Numbered from the stretch's first letter, positions 46,128 through 56,215 are shown. The stretch: DNA of 64,000 nt from Pedobacter polaris (GCF_005116505.1 NZ_SWBR01000004.1:372001-436000), one strand, 5' to 3'. Numbers and translations: made by a program. Notes: generated from the sequence alone by a model not told the origin.

Positions 46128-47839
46128 TGACAAAACCAGAAATTAAAGTATCAGTAAATTTTCCAGTAGCTGCTGATGGTTGGAAAGATACTGCAACACT
46201 ATATAGCGGACGAACTCAAGAATTATATTTTGAAATTACCGTAAGCGGAGGTGGAGAGTTTAAAATTGAATTTCCAGTTGCTGATACCTTGGCATCAGAA
46301 ACCGCACTAGTCTCTGTTGAAGGTTGGAAAGGTAATTTTGACATGTCTGTCTGCTCACCAGATCAGGGAATTACTTGTAAAAAGCTAGTCACGGCAAATA
46401 GATATTATATCAATATAGCCATTCCTAAAGATCCAAAAGAAGTCGTTTTTAATTTAAAATTAAAGTTAAACACGATAAGTGCCAAAAATGGTATGGCTGT
46501 TAGCAAAGTAAAATATTTTGATGATGACGATGATCAAATTGAGTTTAAAGCATTTACAGTTATTCTCGAAAAAAAAATCGAACAACCTAAAATTAAAAGC
46601 TTCACCATCAATAAGGCTATTTTACTCCCTCAAGATACCTATGATTTAGAATGGGATATTGAAGAGGCGGAAGTGGTAACGTTAACAACACCTACGGGAA
46701 TTGAAACTGTTAAATTAAAGGATAGTAAAAGAAAATTAGAGATTTCGGCAGATTTTCTACATAGGATTACGGCAAAAAATGGAGATTTTATTGTAACTAA
46801 AGATATTTTAGTTAAATATCATGATAGAACAGAGGTATGCTTTATCAAGAATTTTAACGACCAGATAAAAGCTGAAATAGCTGATTTGTTAACTGTTAAT
46901 TTGATGAACCTGGTTAAAATTGGTGATAAATTATATGCATTGCTACTCATCAAAACAAAAGAAAATACAGACGCTTATTTTTTTGACACTAAAGATGGTA
47001 TCAATTGGTATAAAAGTGCAATTGGCTCCTTCAATCATAATGACGGCGTAAATGTACCTTTACTATTTGCAGGTAGTCCAATTGTTTATCTTGGAACTAA
47101 GATTTACCTAATAGGAGGAAGTAAGTTCGATCCTAATTTTAGGAGTAATGATGTATACAGTTATGATTTAAAGAAAGAAGGCACTGGGTGGCAGAAAGAA
47201 ACTTCAAAACCTACTTTTAGTGAACGGATGGGCCATGCTGTAGTCGTATATGATAACGAAATATGGTTACTGGGCGGAATTGGCGATGAAAGAACCTTTA
47301 AAGATATCCATACCTATTCTCCAATAAGCTCAAGTTGGAAAAAATTAGATGAAAAAAAAGAAATGGATCATGCACTATGTATGCATACTGCTGTAGTGGA
47401 AGGTAATATTTTAACTGTTTATGGAGGTTGCGCACGGATGATTAGTGAGTTTGACCAACGATTGATAGATTCAATGAGTAAGAATTTAGCGAGCACAAAT
47501 CCGGACGAAAAATGGAAGCCAGAATGGGTTGCGAATCCAAAAAAACGAGATGATATAATTGAATCGGAGTTAGTTAGCTGTGTATTTGGCGCTACTTTAA
47601 ACGAACGGTTTATTTTTACTGTATTTGAACGTACTGAGCTTGGAAGAATGGCTTTTGAAATTAAAAATAAAAGCTTAGATAAACTATCTCCAAAAAATGG
47701 TTTTTTGTTAACTAACACATTTACTGGTTCGCAAACGGTATCATTTAATAATGTGATTTTCTTTTGCAGTAACTCAGATGATGGCACTTTAGAAACCACG
47801 CTGCCCAGCTATTTTATTTACCATTCAATAACCCATTAA
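46127..47839 (+). CDS. Kelch-type beta-propeller protein
   Basis: A 570-residue protein without signal peptide. Residues 1-235 hold two beta-sandwich segments resembling fibronectin or Ig-like domains (a KIKSFTINKAILLPQDTYDLEW strand set, here abridged). From about 300 to 420 there are Kelch repeats with IYLIGGSKFD, IWLLGGIGDERTF and LTVYGGCARM, preceded by RMGHAVVVYD. Kelch propellers bind other proteins or sugars, so target recognition is plausible. The start is coupled to the stop of the 1165-residue gene (TAATG). Product and partner are unknown. Confidence 0.75.
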   Translation: MTKPEIKVSVNFPVAADGWKDTATLYSGRTQELYFEITVSGGGEFKIEFPVADTLASETALVSVEGWKGNFDMSVCSPDQGITCKKLVTANRYYINIAIPKDPKEVVFNLKLKLNTISAKNGMAVSKVKYFDDDDDQIEFKAFTVILEKKIEQPKIKSFTINKAILLPQDTYDLEWDIEEAEVVTLTTPTGIETVKLKDSKRKLEISADFLHRITAKNGDFIVTKDILVKYHDRTEVCFIKNFNDQIKAEIADLLTVNLMNLVKIGDKLYALLLIKTKENTDAYFFDTKDGINWYKSAIGSFNHNDGVNVPLLFAGSPIVYLGTKIYLIGGSKFDPNFRSNDVYSYDLKKEGTGWQKETSKPTFSERMGHAVVVYDNEIWLLGGIGDERTFKDIHTYSPISSSWKKLDEKKEMDHALCMHTAVVEGNILTVYGGCARMISEFDQRLIDSMSKNLASTNPDEKWKPEWVANPKKRDDIIESELVSCVFGATLNERFIFTVFERTELGRMAFEIKNKSLDKLSPKNGFLLTNTFTGSQTVSFNNVIFFCSNSDDGTLETTLPSYFIYHSITH

Positions 47840-47841
47840 AA

Positions 47842-49701
47842 ATGAAAACAATTAGCCATTATATTTTAAGATGTTGTTGCCTAGTTTTTACGCTATTAAA
47901 TTTAGGTAATGCTGTATTAGCTCAAAAAAAAATAATCCGAACAGTTATACCAGCCACCTCAAGTAGATCTCCTTCTATAAGAATTGATCAGGGGCTTACC
48001 GCTACTGTTAGCTTTGATTTGAGCGTTCTTCCAAAAGATTGTATAATTGAGTCCAGCTCGTTACAGTTTGCAACTAGGAATGTTCTAGTAAATACCGCTG
48101 TTGTTTTAGAAGTGTATAAATCCGATGCAGAAAGGATTACTTTTCAGAGTGTGAAGACAAGTGATACAGCTAAAACATTAATAGCAATAGATATTAAAAA
48201 TAAAATGTATTGGCCTAAATCAAATTCATCAACTTATGCGGTCACTTTAAAAACCACTAAAAATGCAGGAGACTTGCTTGAATTATATGGATCGCCTGAT
48301 GATGCTGTCTTCGAACAGGGATTTGCTCCTAAATTGATCATTAATTATACAGAAGCCATCGTAAATAAAGTTGATTGGGGTATATCTAATGCAAATGCTC
48401 AGCATTCTTCACAATCATTTATGGGAATTAAAGGTGCAATTCCTTCTGGCTATACTGTGAAATCTGTAGAAGCTGATGGAGAGATTAAATTAAATCTGCT
48501 ACTATTTAAAGATAATATATACTTATATAGTAATTCTGGAATAGCTAAGGTAAATGTTAGGGACCTAAAGATGACTAAAATAAAAACTGGTCTTGTGGCT
48601 GCAACAGAGACATCGATACCAGCAATTGATAACTTAGGTAGATTTTACTATCCGAATACTGAGAACGTTTCTGTTATCGAATTAGGAAACAATAATAATT
48701 ATAGTGACAAAATTAAGCAAAATGGGAAACTCGTAAATGCAATTACATTGGGAGCAGATGGAAGTGTTTATTTACCCACTATTAATTCAATTAGCGCTTA
48801 CATGCCCTTTCCCCGTAATAGATTGATTTGGTCATATCCATTTTCAGGGAAAAAGAGCACGATAACTTTGAATGAGGAGGGGACCATTGCCTATGTAGCA
48901 GTGAGTAGTAATAATGCAACAGGGATCCTTGCCTTGGATGCTACCAATGGTAGACTGATTTCTTTTAAATCTTTAGCCTTAAAAGCTGAAGGATCTGCAA
49001 ATCTTGCTATTCCGGTACTTGATAAACAAGGCGATGTGTACATCGCAGATAAATTAAGAGGAGCAGATAGTTTGTATGTATTTAAATCAAACTTAAGTAA
49101 GTTGGATAAGACAATAACTGGAGCAAATATTTCTATACCTACAGCTGGTATTGAAAAAGGGGTTTTATTTATAAAGAATGGTTTCTTAATGAAATATATT
49201 GATGGTAACGAAGTTAAATTCGCTAACATGGGGTATAATGGAGAAGTGGTTTCTTTAATTTCAGATCAAGCGAACAATATTTTTTGCTTAGGTGCCGATA
49301 AAAAGCTTTATCTATTATTTAATAAAGAAAGTCAATTTAAAAAAGTTGAAAACGTAAATGGTGGCATGGCACTTATTATGGGAGTTGACGGCACATTGTA
49401 TACTGCAAGTAATAATAATTTAACTGCTATAAAGCCAAGTGCTTATACAGATGATTACACTTTAGTTCAAGCTGATTTTAACGATGATGATTTAACGTTT
49501 AGAGGAAAAAAAGTAATCACTAGTAAAGGTTTCGTAATCAGTAGAAATAGAGTCATCACTGCTAAGGAGGAGGTGATATTAGGTACTGATGTACAAGTCA
49601 GTAATGCGACCTTAATGATTAAATCTGCTGGTAAAATATCTTTTGGAAAAGGTTTTTTAATTAAAAAAGGATCAGAAGTCGTGGTTCGAACAGAAAATTA
49701 A
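47842..49701 (+). CDS. Secreted DNRLRE-like and propeller protein
   Basis: A 619-residue protein with Sec signal ending near VLAQ (residue 28), the first exported product of the operon. Residues about 30-175 resemble a DNRLRE/CBM96-like beta sandwich (SSSLQFATRNVLVNTAVVLE). The region about 190-560 is a series of propeller blades with GADGSVYLPT, GVDGTLYTAS and Y-V-A-V-S strands. The final 45 residues (VSNATLMIKSAGKISFGKG) form a short beta-helix-like cap. It starts 2 nt after the Kelch gene. It is likely a surface or extracellular adhesin. Confidence 0.75.
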   Translation: MKTISHYILRCCCLVFTLLNLGNAVLAQKKIIRTVIPATSSRSPSIRIDQGLTATVSFDLSVLPKDCIIESSSLQFATRNVLVNTAVVLEVYKSDAERITFQSVKTSDTAKTLIAIDIKNKMYWPKSNSSTYAVTLKTTKNAGDLLELYGSPDDAVFEQGFAPKLIINYTEAIVNKVDWGISNANAQHSSQSFMGIKGAIPSGYTVKSVEADGEIKLNLLLFKDNIYLYSNSGIAKVNVRDLKMTKIKTGLVAATETSIPAIDNLGRFYYPNTENVSVIELGNNNNYSDKIKQNGKLVNAITLGADGSVYLPTINSISAYMPFPRNRLIWSYPFSGKKSTITLNEEGTIAYVAVSSNNATGILALDATNGRLISFKSLALKAEGSANLAIPVLDKQGDVYIADKLRGADSLYVFKSNLSKLDKTITGANISIPTAGIEKGVLFIKNGFLMKYIDGNEVKFANMGYNGEVVSLISDQANNIFCLGADKKLYLLFNKESQFKKVENVNGGMALIMGVDGTLYTASNNNLTAIKPSAYTDDYTLVQADFNDDDLTFRGKKVITSKGFVISRNRVITAKEEVILGTDVQVSNATLMIKSAGKISFGKGFLIKKGSEVVVRTEN

Positions 49702-49815
49702 GTTCTCATGCAAATTTTACTAAGATAAAAAGAGATGTTAGTACTCAATCCACATGATCAGCCAATAAACCAATAAAAGTATTCACATCAAAAAAAATAA
49801 AGTAACCTCATCAAT

Positions 49816-51351
49816 ATGAAAATTATCTCAAATAACCATAAAGCTTTGTTAAGAGGTATGAAACTACACTTAATAATGCTTACCATCCTTTTTTTGTTAG
49901 GTGTTAATTTAGTGAATGCACAAACTAGTACGGTAGATAGTGCCTTATATATCGATCAAAATGGGAATACCAATTTGGGAGCAAATCTCAAATTAAGAGG
50001 AGACCTATTTACATTCGGTAACAATAAAAATCTGACTTGGTTAAAGGCAGGTAATAATGGTTTTACCATTGGTAATAATAACACAAAGTATGTGCTTAAT
50101 CTTAATGATCTAGGCATTAATACTGATAACCAAGATCTGAATTTATCGATTTCTGGTAAAGGTAATATGTATTTTAGCACCAATGGTAATACGGCCATAA
50201 CTATTAATCAAGCAGGAAATATTGCTATAAGTAAAACAGCTAAAATCAATAAGTTAGAAATAGATGGCAACTTGCATATGGATGGTAATGCAATTTATTT
50301 ACGTAAAAATACAGGTAGTTTAAGTGATTACATACAGTGGACTGGCATGGATAATTCGCAACAAAGAAATGAAAAGATTAGGATTAGTGGTTGGTTAGGT
50401 ACCATTTTGGGCTCAACAAATAACAATACGGTAGCATTAAAAACTAATGACTTGGGTTTTGTAGGAATTGGTGATGATGATGCTGAATTTCCCTTACATG
50501 TGTCTAGAAAACAAGGAAGAAGCAATTATTCATATGTTGAAGGCAATCTTAAAGCTGTAGGTTTACGTCAAAGTGTAAATGTGTTTAGTCCTGTAGGAGG
50601 GAAATATAGTAGCTGTAGTATTTTTGCCCTAGGAGATATTGTAACTAAGGAAGCAATAATTTCTAGCGGGTCAACAGCTTATTCCGACATCAGGCTTAAA
50701 AAGGACATTAATGCTAGCTCATCACAACAGGATCTTGAAAAACTAAAGCAAATTGAAATTGTAAACTACAAAATGATTGATACGATAGCTGATCATAAAT
50801 CTTATAAAAAGGTAATTGCTCAGCAGGTACAAAAAGTTTATCCTTTAGCGACAAATGTTAGTTTTAGAACTTTGCCAAACGTATTTCAAACAGCTATCAG
50901 TACTAAAAAGATACAAGACAGCTTGTATGTAATTACAATTGAAAAAACACCATTACTCAATATTGGAGATGAACTGGAATTAAAAAGCCAATCTGCAGAA
51001 GAGATCGTAGTTAAGATTATGGCCGTGAATAAAAATAATATCACAGTAAAATCCGCAGTTGCGTTAAACGAACAACCGTCAATTTTTGTATATGGTACAA
51101 AAGCTAAAGATGTGCTTACGGTTGATTACGATGCGATTGGCATGCTTAATGTTTCGGCAACTCAAGAGTTGGCAAAAATTATTGCACAACAACAACTGCT
51201 GATTGTTGAATTAAATAAACAAAATGCAGCACTAAAGAATGAACAAGCTACAACTAAGAATACCCTAGATCAAATATTGGCACGTTTAGCGCCATTAGAG
51301 GATTCTAAAAATAAGGCCACTGTTGCAATTCATTCATCATCTCTTAAATAA
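49816..51351 (+). CDS. Secreted S74-chaperone fibre protein, paralogue 1
   Basis: A 511-residue protein. The signal peptide ends at VNAQ (about residue 36), then DSALYIDQNGNTNLGANLKL begins a beta-helix-like shaft with GNNNTKYVLNL and DGNAIYLRKN repeats. The C-terminal S74 (endosialidase-type) intramolecular chaperone has S290-D-I-R-L-K295, the Ser/Lys pair used for self-cleavage. After it come an SH3-like beta segment and a coiled coil (LAKIIAQQQLLIVELNKQ). Members trimerise, fold with the chaperone and release it. It follows the propeller gene by 114 nt. Confidence 0.82.
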   Translation: MKIISNNHKALLRGMKLHLIMLTILFLLGVNLVNAQTSTVDSALYIDQNGNTNLGANLKLRGDLFTFGNNKNLTWLKAGNNGFTIGNNNTKYVLNLNDLGINTDNQDLNLSISGKGNMYFSTNGNTAITINQAGNIAISKTAKINKLEIDGNLHMDGNAIYLRKNTGSLSDYIQWTGMDNSQQRNEKIRISGWLGTILGSTNNNTVALKTNDLGFVGIGDDDAEFPLHVSRKQGRSNYSYVEGNLKAVGLRQSVNVFSPVGGKYSSCSIFALGDIVTKEAIISSGSTAYSDIRLKKDINASSSQQDLEKLKQIEIVNYKMIDTIADHKSYKKVIAQQVQKVYPLATNVSFRTLPNVFQTAISTKKIQDSLYVITIEKTPLLNIGDELELKSQSAEEIVVKIMAVNKNNITVKSAVALNEQPSIFVYGTKAKDVLTVDYDAIGMLNVSATQELAKIIAQQQLLIVELNKQNAALKNEQATTKNTLDQILARLAPLEDSKNKATVAIHSSSLK

Positions 51352-51372
51352 ATTTGAAATCAAACTTTTTTT

Positions 51373-52992
51373 ATGAAAATCTTACACTGGTTATCTGCCT
51401 ACAAATCTGTTAATAACAATTTTAAATTATGGATAGCACTTATATTAACATTAAGTAGCAACTCGATATTTGCTCAAGCACAGCCAGATAGTTCATTATA
51501 TATAGATCGGAGTGGCAATACTATTTTAGGCGCTAATTTGAGCTTAAAAGGCGATCTGATTTCATTTGGTAAAAACGGAGTTAATCCAATTTGGTTTAAA
51601 GCAAATAATGATGGCTTTACTATAGGGCATAGCGGCACAAGTAATAGACTTAGTTTTAATAGCCATGCTGTTTATACCGAAAATCAGGATTTAAACCTAG
51701 CCGTAATCGGTACAGGCAATATGCACTTTAAAACCAATGGTAACTATGCTATGATGATTAATCAGGCAGGAAATGTGAGCATAGGCAATAAAGGTCGAAA
51801 CCCCATTCATAAAGTAGAGATAGATGGCGCGTTGCACATGGATGGCAACCCAATTTATTTGCGTCAAGATCCTAATAATTTGAATGATTATATTAAATGG
51901 ACAGGTCTGTCAAATTCATCAGGAAATACTAACGATAAAGTAAGGGTTAGCGGTTGGCGAGGTGTAATATTAGGCTCAACTTACCTGAATACAACCGCTT
52001 TAAGTACAAACTCAGATGGTTTTGTAGGGATAGGCACTGATAATGCTCAAAAGCCATTTCAGGTAGATATTAAGAATGTAGGCATGTCGCTGATGGTTAG
52101 TTCTGCAGGTTTTACAGGTATTGGCACCAGTGATTCACAATTCCCTCTGCATGTGGCTACAACGCAAGGCGGAGCTAACATCTCTTACAGAGCCAATGGA
52201 TCACCAGGAGTTGCAATGGGTTGGGGTTCTGGTGTGCATGATGCCAGTAGCCGAAATTATAAGAACTGTAGTATTTTTGCTTATGGTGATATTGTGACTA
52301 AAAATGCCATTGTATCAAGCGGTACAGCAGCATATTCAGACATTAGGCTTAAAAAGGATTTTAAATTAAGCTCATCAAAGCAGGATCTAGAAAAGCTAAA
52401 GCAAATAGAAATTGTTAACTATAAGATGATCGATACCATAGCCGATCAAAAAAGCTATAAGAAAGTAATCGCACAGCAAGTGCAAAAGGTTTTTCCTATG
52501 GCAACTAATGTAAGCTTTAGTACTTTGCCAAATGTATTTCAAACCGCTGTGAGTATTAAAAAACTACAAGACAGTCTTTACCTCATTACACTTGCAAAGC
52601 CACAATCATTGAAAGTTGGAGATCAATTGGAATTAAAATGCCAACCTGCTAATGATGTTTTAGTGCAAGTTACAGCAGTAAATAAAAATACCATTACCAT
52701 AAAATCGGCCATAGAATTAAATCAGCAAGAATCTGTTTTTGTTTACGGTACAAAGGCTACTGATGTGCTAACGGTTGATTATGATGCCATTAGTATGCTC
52801 AATGTATCAGCTACGCAAGAACTATCAAAAATTATTGATCGCCAACAAAAGAAAATAGAAGATTTAACACAAGAAGTTGAACGCTTAAAAAAAGAACAAA
52901 CAAATACCAATCAACAAATACTAGCTCGTTTAACGCAGTTAGAAGAAAGTAAAACTACGCCGATCCAAAAAACTACCTCTCCACAAAAATAA
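51373..52992 (+). CDS. Secreted S74-chaperone fibre protein, paralogue 2
   Basis: A 539-residue protein with signal peptide ending SIFAQAQ. The shaft is close to paralogue 1 but with its own blades (IGHSGTSNRLSFNSHAV, KPFQVDIKNVGMSLMVSS). The latter is an extra shaft repeat with the GFVGIGTDNAQ turn. Self-cleavage pair S322 and K327 are in YSDIRLKKDF. It ends in a Gln/Glu/Lys coiled coil. It is 21 nt after paralogue 1. Confidence 0.82.
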   Translation: MKILHWLSAYKSVNNNFKLWIALILTLSSNSIFAQAQPDSSLYIDRSGNTILGANLSLKGDLISFGKNGVNPIWFKANNDGFTIGHSGTSNRLSFNSHAVYTENQDLNLAVIGTGNMHFKTNGNYAMMINQAGNVSIGNKGRNPIHKVEIDGALHMDGNPIYLRQDPNNLNDYIKWTGLSNSSGNTNDKVRVSGWRGVILGSTYLNTTALSTNSDGFVGIGTDNAQKPFQVDIKNVGMSLMVSSAGFTGIGTSDSQFPLHVATTQGGANISYRANGSPGVAMGWGSGVHDASSRNYKNCSIFAYGDIVTKNAIVSSGTAAYSDIRLKKDFKLSSSKQDLEKLKQIEIVNYKMIDTIADQKSYKKVIAQQVQKVFPMATNVSFSTLPNVFQTAVSIKKLQDSLYLITLAKPQSLKVGDQLELKCQPANDVLVQVTAVNKNTITIKSAIELNQQESVFVYGTKATDVLTVDYDAISMLNVSATQELSKIIDRQQKKIEDLTQEVERLKKEQTNTNQQILARLTQLEESKTTPIQKTTSPQK

Positions 52993-53011
52993 TTCAGCTA
53001 ACCAAAAAGAT

Positions 53012-54634
53012 ATGAAGACATTTTCAAAAACTCAAGATATTTTATTAAAGAACTTATTGTTTAAGTTAACTGTGTTGATCCTTTTGTTAGGTAATGGAAT
53101 AGTAAAGGCTCAAAGTGCTGCAGATAGTTCTTTATATATTGATAAAAGTGGCAATACATGGTTAAAAGGCAGGTTTAACCTCATGGCAACACCCCGAACA
53201 AAAGTTCATCCAACTAGCCCTTTTGCAATGTATGTTACTGGCGATATTACAGCTAGAGATAAAAGTATTCAATTCCGTGAGTCGAGCGGAGATCAAGGTA
53301 TTGGTTTTACCATGAATGCCATTTATACTGCGGGATCGAGTACTAGTCAAGATTTAAATCTGGAAGTTACCGGTGAGGGTAGCTTAATTTTTAAGACCAT
53401 GGATAAACCTCAAATGATTTTAGATAAAAATGGGAAACTTAATATTTCGAACGATCTTTATATTGAAAAAGTATTAACGGCAAATGGTGACACGAAAGTT
53501 AATGGCGAATTGCAAATTTATAAGTCATTGAAACTTGCTGGAAAAGTTCATTGGGATGATTATCGTAGTATTAACATTATAAATCAGCCTAATGGTAGCT
53601 ATATGGAATTTAAAAATACAATGACATCTGGAACAGGGAATGCTAATGGAGGTTTTAGATTTACAGATTTTTCGGGAACGGATCCAACTTTAAGAATTCG
53701 AAATAATTTCGTTGGCATAGGTACAGATGATCCCCAATTTCCATTGCATGTAGGTAAATCGCAAAACAGAGATGCTGATCGATATACAAAAAATGATCAA
53801 AGTAATTCAATTTCATTAGGTTATGGGCCTGCAATAATACGGTCGCCTGATGATTTTGGTAGGCTGTTTAGCTCATGTAGTATTTTTTCCAGCGGCGATA
53901 TCGTAACAAAAAATGCATTCATATCTACCAGTTCAAGCTTATATTCTGATGTTAGGCTTAAAAAGAATCTTAAATTAAGTTCTTCAGTTCAGGACTTGGA
54001 AAAGCTAAAGCAAATAGAAATTGTTAACTATAAAATGATCGATACCATTGCCGACGATAAAGCATATAAGAAAGTAATTGCCCAGCAGGTACAAAAAGTT
54101 TATCCAATAGCCACAAATGTTAGTTTTGGTACCTTACCTAATGTGTTTGAAACCGCTTCAGCTATCACCGCACAAAAAGATAGCCTATACACTATCACAA
54201 TTACTAAAACACAAAATCTAAAAGTAGGTGATCAAGTAGAATTGAAATGCAATCCCGCTAAAGATGTTAACGTTGAAGTTGTAGTTGTAAACAAGAATAG
54301 TATTACTGTTAAATCTGCCATCCCATTAAATAAACAACAGGTTGTATTTGTATACGGTACAGTTGCAAAAGATGTGCTTACGGTTGATTATGATGCTATT
54401 GCTATGCTCAATGTATCCGCTACGCAAGAACTGGCAAGAATTATTGAACAACAGCAAAAGATGATCCTGCAACTTAACAAGCAAAATGCCGAGATGAAGA
54501 ATGAAAATACAAAATTAAGAGACGAGCAAGCTGCTACTAAAGTTACATTAGACCAAATACTAGCTCGCTTAACGCCATTAGAAGAAAGCAAAGCCAAAAC
54601 AACGCTAACCATTGCTAATACTGCACAAAAATAA
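53012..54634 (+). CDS. Secreted S74-chaperone fibre protein, paralogue 3
   Basis: A 540-residue protein, the most divergent shaft of the four. After the signal peptide (GIVKAQ) come SSLYIDKSGNTWLKGRFNL and a different body with TSGTGNANGGFRFTDFSG before the common FVGIGTDDPQFPLHVGKSQ. The cleavage pair is S312 and K317 in YSDVRLKKNL. The C-terminus after that is near-identical in plan to its siblings. Such a conserved head with a variable shaft suggests diversifying selection or domain swapping. Confidence 0.82.
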   Translation: MKTFSKTQDILLKNLLFKLTVLILLLGNGIVKAQSAADSSLYIDKSGNTWLKGRFNLMATPRTKVHPTSPFAMYVTGDITARDKSIQFRESSGDQGIGFTMNAIYTAGSSTSQDLNLEVTGEGSLIFKTMDKPQMILDKNGKLNISNDLYIEKVLTANGDTKVNGELQIYKSLKLAGKVHWDDYRSINIINQPNGSYMEFKNTMTSGTGNANGGFRFTDFSGTDPTLRIRNNFVGIGTDDPQFPLHVGKSQNRDADRYTKNDQSNSISLGYGPAIIRSPDDFGRLFSSCSIFSSGDIVTKNAFISTSSSLYSDVRLKKNLKLSSSVQDLEKLKQIEIVNYKMIDTIADDKAYKKVIAQQVQKVYPIATNVSFGTLPNVFETASAITAQKDSLYTITITKTQNLKVGDQVELKCNPAKDVNVEVVVVNKNSITVKSAIPLNKQQVVFVYGTVAKDVLTVDYDAIAMLNVSATQELARIIEQQQKMILQLNKQNAEMKNENTKLRDEQAATKVTLDQILARLTPLEESKAKTTLTIANTAQK

Positions 54635-54640
54635 CTCATT

Positions 54641-56215
54641 ATGAAAACGCTAGCCAGCTCATGTATTATCTTATTGCTACTAAGCAGTTACCAACTATTA
54701 GCACAACAGCCCGATAGTGCTTTATACATAGATCGAAGTGGGAATACGGTATTGGGCGCTAACTTGATTTTAAAAGGAGGCCAAGTTTTGTTAAAAAATG
54801 GCAGCAATGCTTGGTTAAAAGCTGGTAATGATAATATTATCTTCGGCACTAATCAGCTCACCTTTGGTAATGGTAATAATGTAACATGGCTTAAAGCAAG
54901 CAATAACGGCTTTACTTTAGGTAACAACCAAACAGGTTTTAAGCTTAATTTTAATGACATTGGTATGTATACCACTAACCAAGATTTAAATTTTACGATA
55001 ACAGGACCTGGCAATATGTACTTTAAAACAAATGGTAATTTTGCGATGAATATTAATGCAGACGGGAATGTGGGCATCAATAGAAAGGGCACAAATCCTG
55101 TAAATAGGTTAGAGATCGGTGGGGCATTGCATATGGATGGAAACCCAATTTATTTTCGTCAAGGTACAACAGACCAAAGTGATTATATTAAATGGACTGG
55201 TGTGAACCCAGCAGATGAATATGCTTATGATAAAATTAGAATTAGTGGGTGGAATGGTGTAGAACTAGGCGTAACGAGTAGCAATTCAACTGCATTGTCT
55301 GTGAGCAGAGCTGGTTTTGTAGGCATTGGCGTTAACGCCCAATTTCCATTGCATGTGACTAATATTAAAGGTGGATCTACTCAGGGCTATACCCAAAATG
55401 CCGAAGCATTTGCCTTGGGTTATCGTGTACTTACCCACTATCCAACAGCTAGAAATTTTTCAACCTGTAGTATTTTTGCTGAGGGAGATGTCGTATCTAG
55501 AAATGCTTTTGTATCAACATCTTCTTCAATTTATTCAGATATTAGACTTAAAAAGGATATTATATTAAGCTCTTCAGCAGAAGATCTTGAGAAGATTAAA
55601 CAAATTGAAATTGTAAACTATAAAATGATTGATACCATTGCCGATCATAAAATTTACAAAAAGGTAATTGCTCAACAGGTAGAAAAGGTTTATCCAAGAG
55701 CAGTTGGTGTTGGTTTTAGTACACTACCAAATGTATTTGAATTAGCTACAGCTATTGTTGCTCAAAAGGATAGTTTATTTACCATATCTATTACCAAGAC
55801 TAAAGATTTAAAAATAGGAGACAAGGTAGAGCTTAAGTGTGAACCTGCTCAAGATGTGAATGTAGAAGTGATTGCAATAGCGAAATATAACATCACAGTT
55901 AAATCAGCTACAGCCTTAAATGAGCAAAAATCTGTATTTGTATACGGTACTATAGCCAGTAATGTACTTACGGTTGATTATGATGCAATCAGCATGCTCA
56001 ATGTATCGGCTACACAAGAATTAGCTAAAATGGTAGCTGCATTACAAAAACAAGTTGTTCAGCTTAAAACACAAAATGTTGCAATGGCAATTGAAAATGA
56101 AAAGCTTAAAAAAGAACAGGCAAATACAAATGGAAATATTTTGGCTCGTTTAGCTCAGCTAGAAGGAAGCAAAAATAAAACTAGTCAACAAGTGATGTTG
56201 GCTGTTAAGAAATAA
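54641..56215 (+). CDS. Secreted S74-chaperone fibre protein, paralogue 4
   Basis: A 524-residue protein with a short signal peptide ending LLAQ. The shaft opens with SALYIDRSGNTVLGANLIL and contains ASNNGFTLGNNQTGFKLNF and HMDGNPIYFRQG. The cleavage pair is S299 and K304 in YSDIRLKKDI. The coiled-coil tail runs to the Lys-rich end. It begins 6 nt after paralogue 3 and ends the operon. Confidence 0.82.
   Translation: MKTLASSCIILLLLSSYQLLAQQPDSALYIDRSGNTVLGANLILKGGQVLLKNGSNAWLKAGNDNIIFGTNQLTFGNGNNVTWLKASNNGFTLGNNQTGFKLNFNDIGMYTTNQDLNFTITGPGNMYFKTNGNFAMNINADGNVGINRKGTNPVNRLEIGGALHMDGNPIYFRQGTTDQSDYIKWTGVNPADEYAYDKIRISGWNGVELGVTSSNSTALSVSRAGFVGIGVNAQFPLHVTNIKGGSTQGYTQNAEAFALGYRVLTHYPTARNFSTCSIFAEGDVVSRNAFVSTSSSIYSDIRLKKDIILSSSAEDLEKIKQIEIVNYKMIDTIADHKIYKKVIAQQVEKVYPRAVGVGFSTLPNVFELATAIVAQKDSLFTISITKTKDLKIGDKVELKCEPAQDVNVEVIAIAKYNITVKSATALNEQKSVFVYGTIASNVLTVDYDAISMLNVSATQELAKMVAALQKQVVQLKTQNVAMAIENEKLKKEQANTNGNILARLAQLEGSKNKTSQQVMLAVKK

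Noticed and set aside
33448..56215. Contractile injection system or prophage tail, suggested by S74 fibres and large proteins
   Set aside because: No sheath, tube, baseplate, LysM-spike, terminase, capsid or AAA ATPase gene is present, and the fibres carry Sec signals, which phage fibres do not need.
33448..56215. Tc-toxin or polymorphic Rhs locus
   Set aside because: There are no YD/Rhs repeats, no TcA-like pore protein and no immunity gene next to the cyclase.
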